DNA from: a virus
Virus record (IMG/VR): IMGVR_UViG_3300021407_000019
Coordinates: 1-45,378 of that record
Reading direction: 5' to 3' (one strand)
DNA length: 45,378 nucleotides
Part shown: positions 45,211 to 45,378 of the stretch, one piece after another
Layout of the letters: every line of letters begins with the position of its first letter
Numbering within the stretch: position 1 is the first letter of the stretch
The notes under the pieces: generated by a model
What the model was told of the DNA's origin: nothing
The model's input: only the letters and a program-made list of their open reading frames with translations
Databases searched by the model: none
Made by a program: the position numbers and the translations under genes

Positions 45211-45361
45211 AGTCGTTCCAGCCGAGCAAGAACAAAAGAACGAACAGCAACAGCATGTTGCCGCCCCAGCCATAAGCCCAGCCAGCACCATTACGCCACC
45301 AGATACCACCGAAGATCAACCACAGGATCATCAGCATCCAGAACAATAGACCGATCGGCAT
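45167..45361 (-). CDS. Small two-helix membrane protein before the scaffold
   Basis: This 64-aa protein has two hydrophobic segments: MPIGLLFWMLMILWLIFGGI and MLLLFVLLFLLGWNDFGF. GAGGT lies 6 bases before ATG 45361. If the window is circular, it lies just after the lysis genes and could belong to them (holin-like), but similar proteins also occur before scaffold genes. Confidence 0.65.
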   Translation of the reverse strand: MPIGLLFWMLMILWLIFGGIWWRNGAGWAYGWGGNMLLLFVLLFLLGWNDFGFILQGGRGSPFH

Positions 45362-45378
45362 AGCGTTACCTCGTTTCG

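Overview
This window looks like a nearly complete or complete genome of a tailed phage with a short tail (podovirus-like). The virion genes include TerL, a portal of about 720 aa, a scaffold, a major capsid protein of the N4 gp56 type, a tail adaptor, a beta-rich nozzle protein, a fibre and internal (ejection) proteins. No tail tube, sheath or tape-measure gene is visible, and no integrase, phage RNA polymerase, tRNA or CRISPR array was seen. A small secreted Cys/His protein of a type I associate with Bradyrhizobium and its relatives, together with the GC-rich codon use, suggests an alphaproteobacterial (Rhizobiales) host. That is inference. The two window ends fall inside reading frames, and if the ends are joined the left partial frame stays open for 15 more codons. 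This fits a circularly permuted genome of about 45.4 kb opened at an arbitrary point.

Layout. (1) 10307 down to 1, minus strand: left late block. It runs from small genes to TerL, two exported proteins (one a lectin with a GH16-like motif), the portal, a secreted His-rich Cys/His protein, a GH108-type endolysin, an unknown protein, a holin-like protein and small genes. (2) 10308-11262: control region with a late promoter, a plus-strand terminator, a 45-aa Cys-rich basic protein, AT-rich repeats and an array of TGATACG half-sites. The array ends in a TTGACA-N16-TATAAT promoter. (3) 11263-26274, plus strand: early and replication block. It has an XRE-type regulator and many small genes, then a family A DNA polymerase with exonuclease domain, an HNH endonuclease, a RecB/Cas4-like nuclease, a VRR-NUC-type nuclease, an SNF2-type helicase, a putative ssDNA-binding protein and a primase-polymerase/helicase fusion. 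Many of these genes overlap by ATGA or TGATG. (4) 44938 down to 26264, minus strand: right late block. It runs scaffold, capsid, small head genes, adaptor, HNH endonuclease, nozzle, signal-peptide fibre, O-antigen ligase-like membrane protein, exported protein, GNAT-fold protein, internal virion proteins, small genes, a YkgJ-type cysteine-cluster protein and a PurD-like ATP-grasp ligase.

If circular, regions 1 and 4 are one late operon of about 29 kb, with lysis genes between portal and scaffold. The most unusual points are the PurD-like ligase overlapping a CxxCxxCC protein, an internal virion protein gene interrupted by an in-frame TAG that keeps a 25-residue repeat in register, the operator array before the early promoter, several signal peptides on presumed virion or surface proteins, and a phage-borne O-antigen ligase-like gene.
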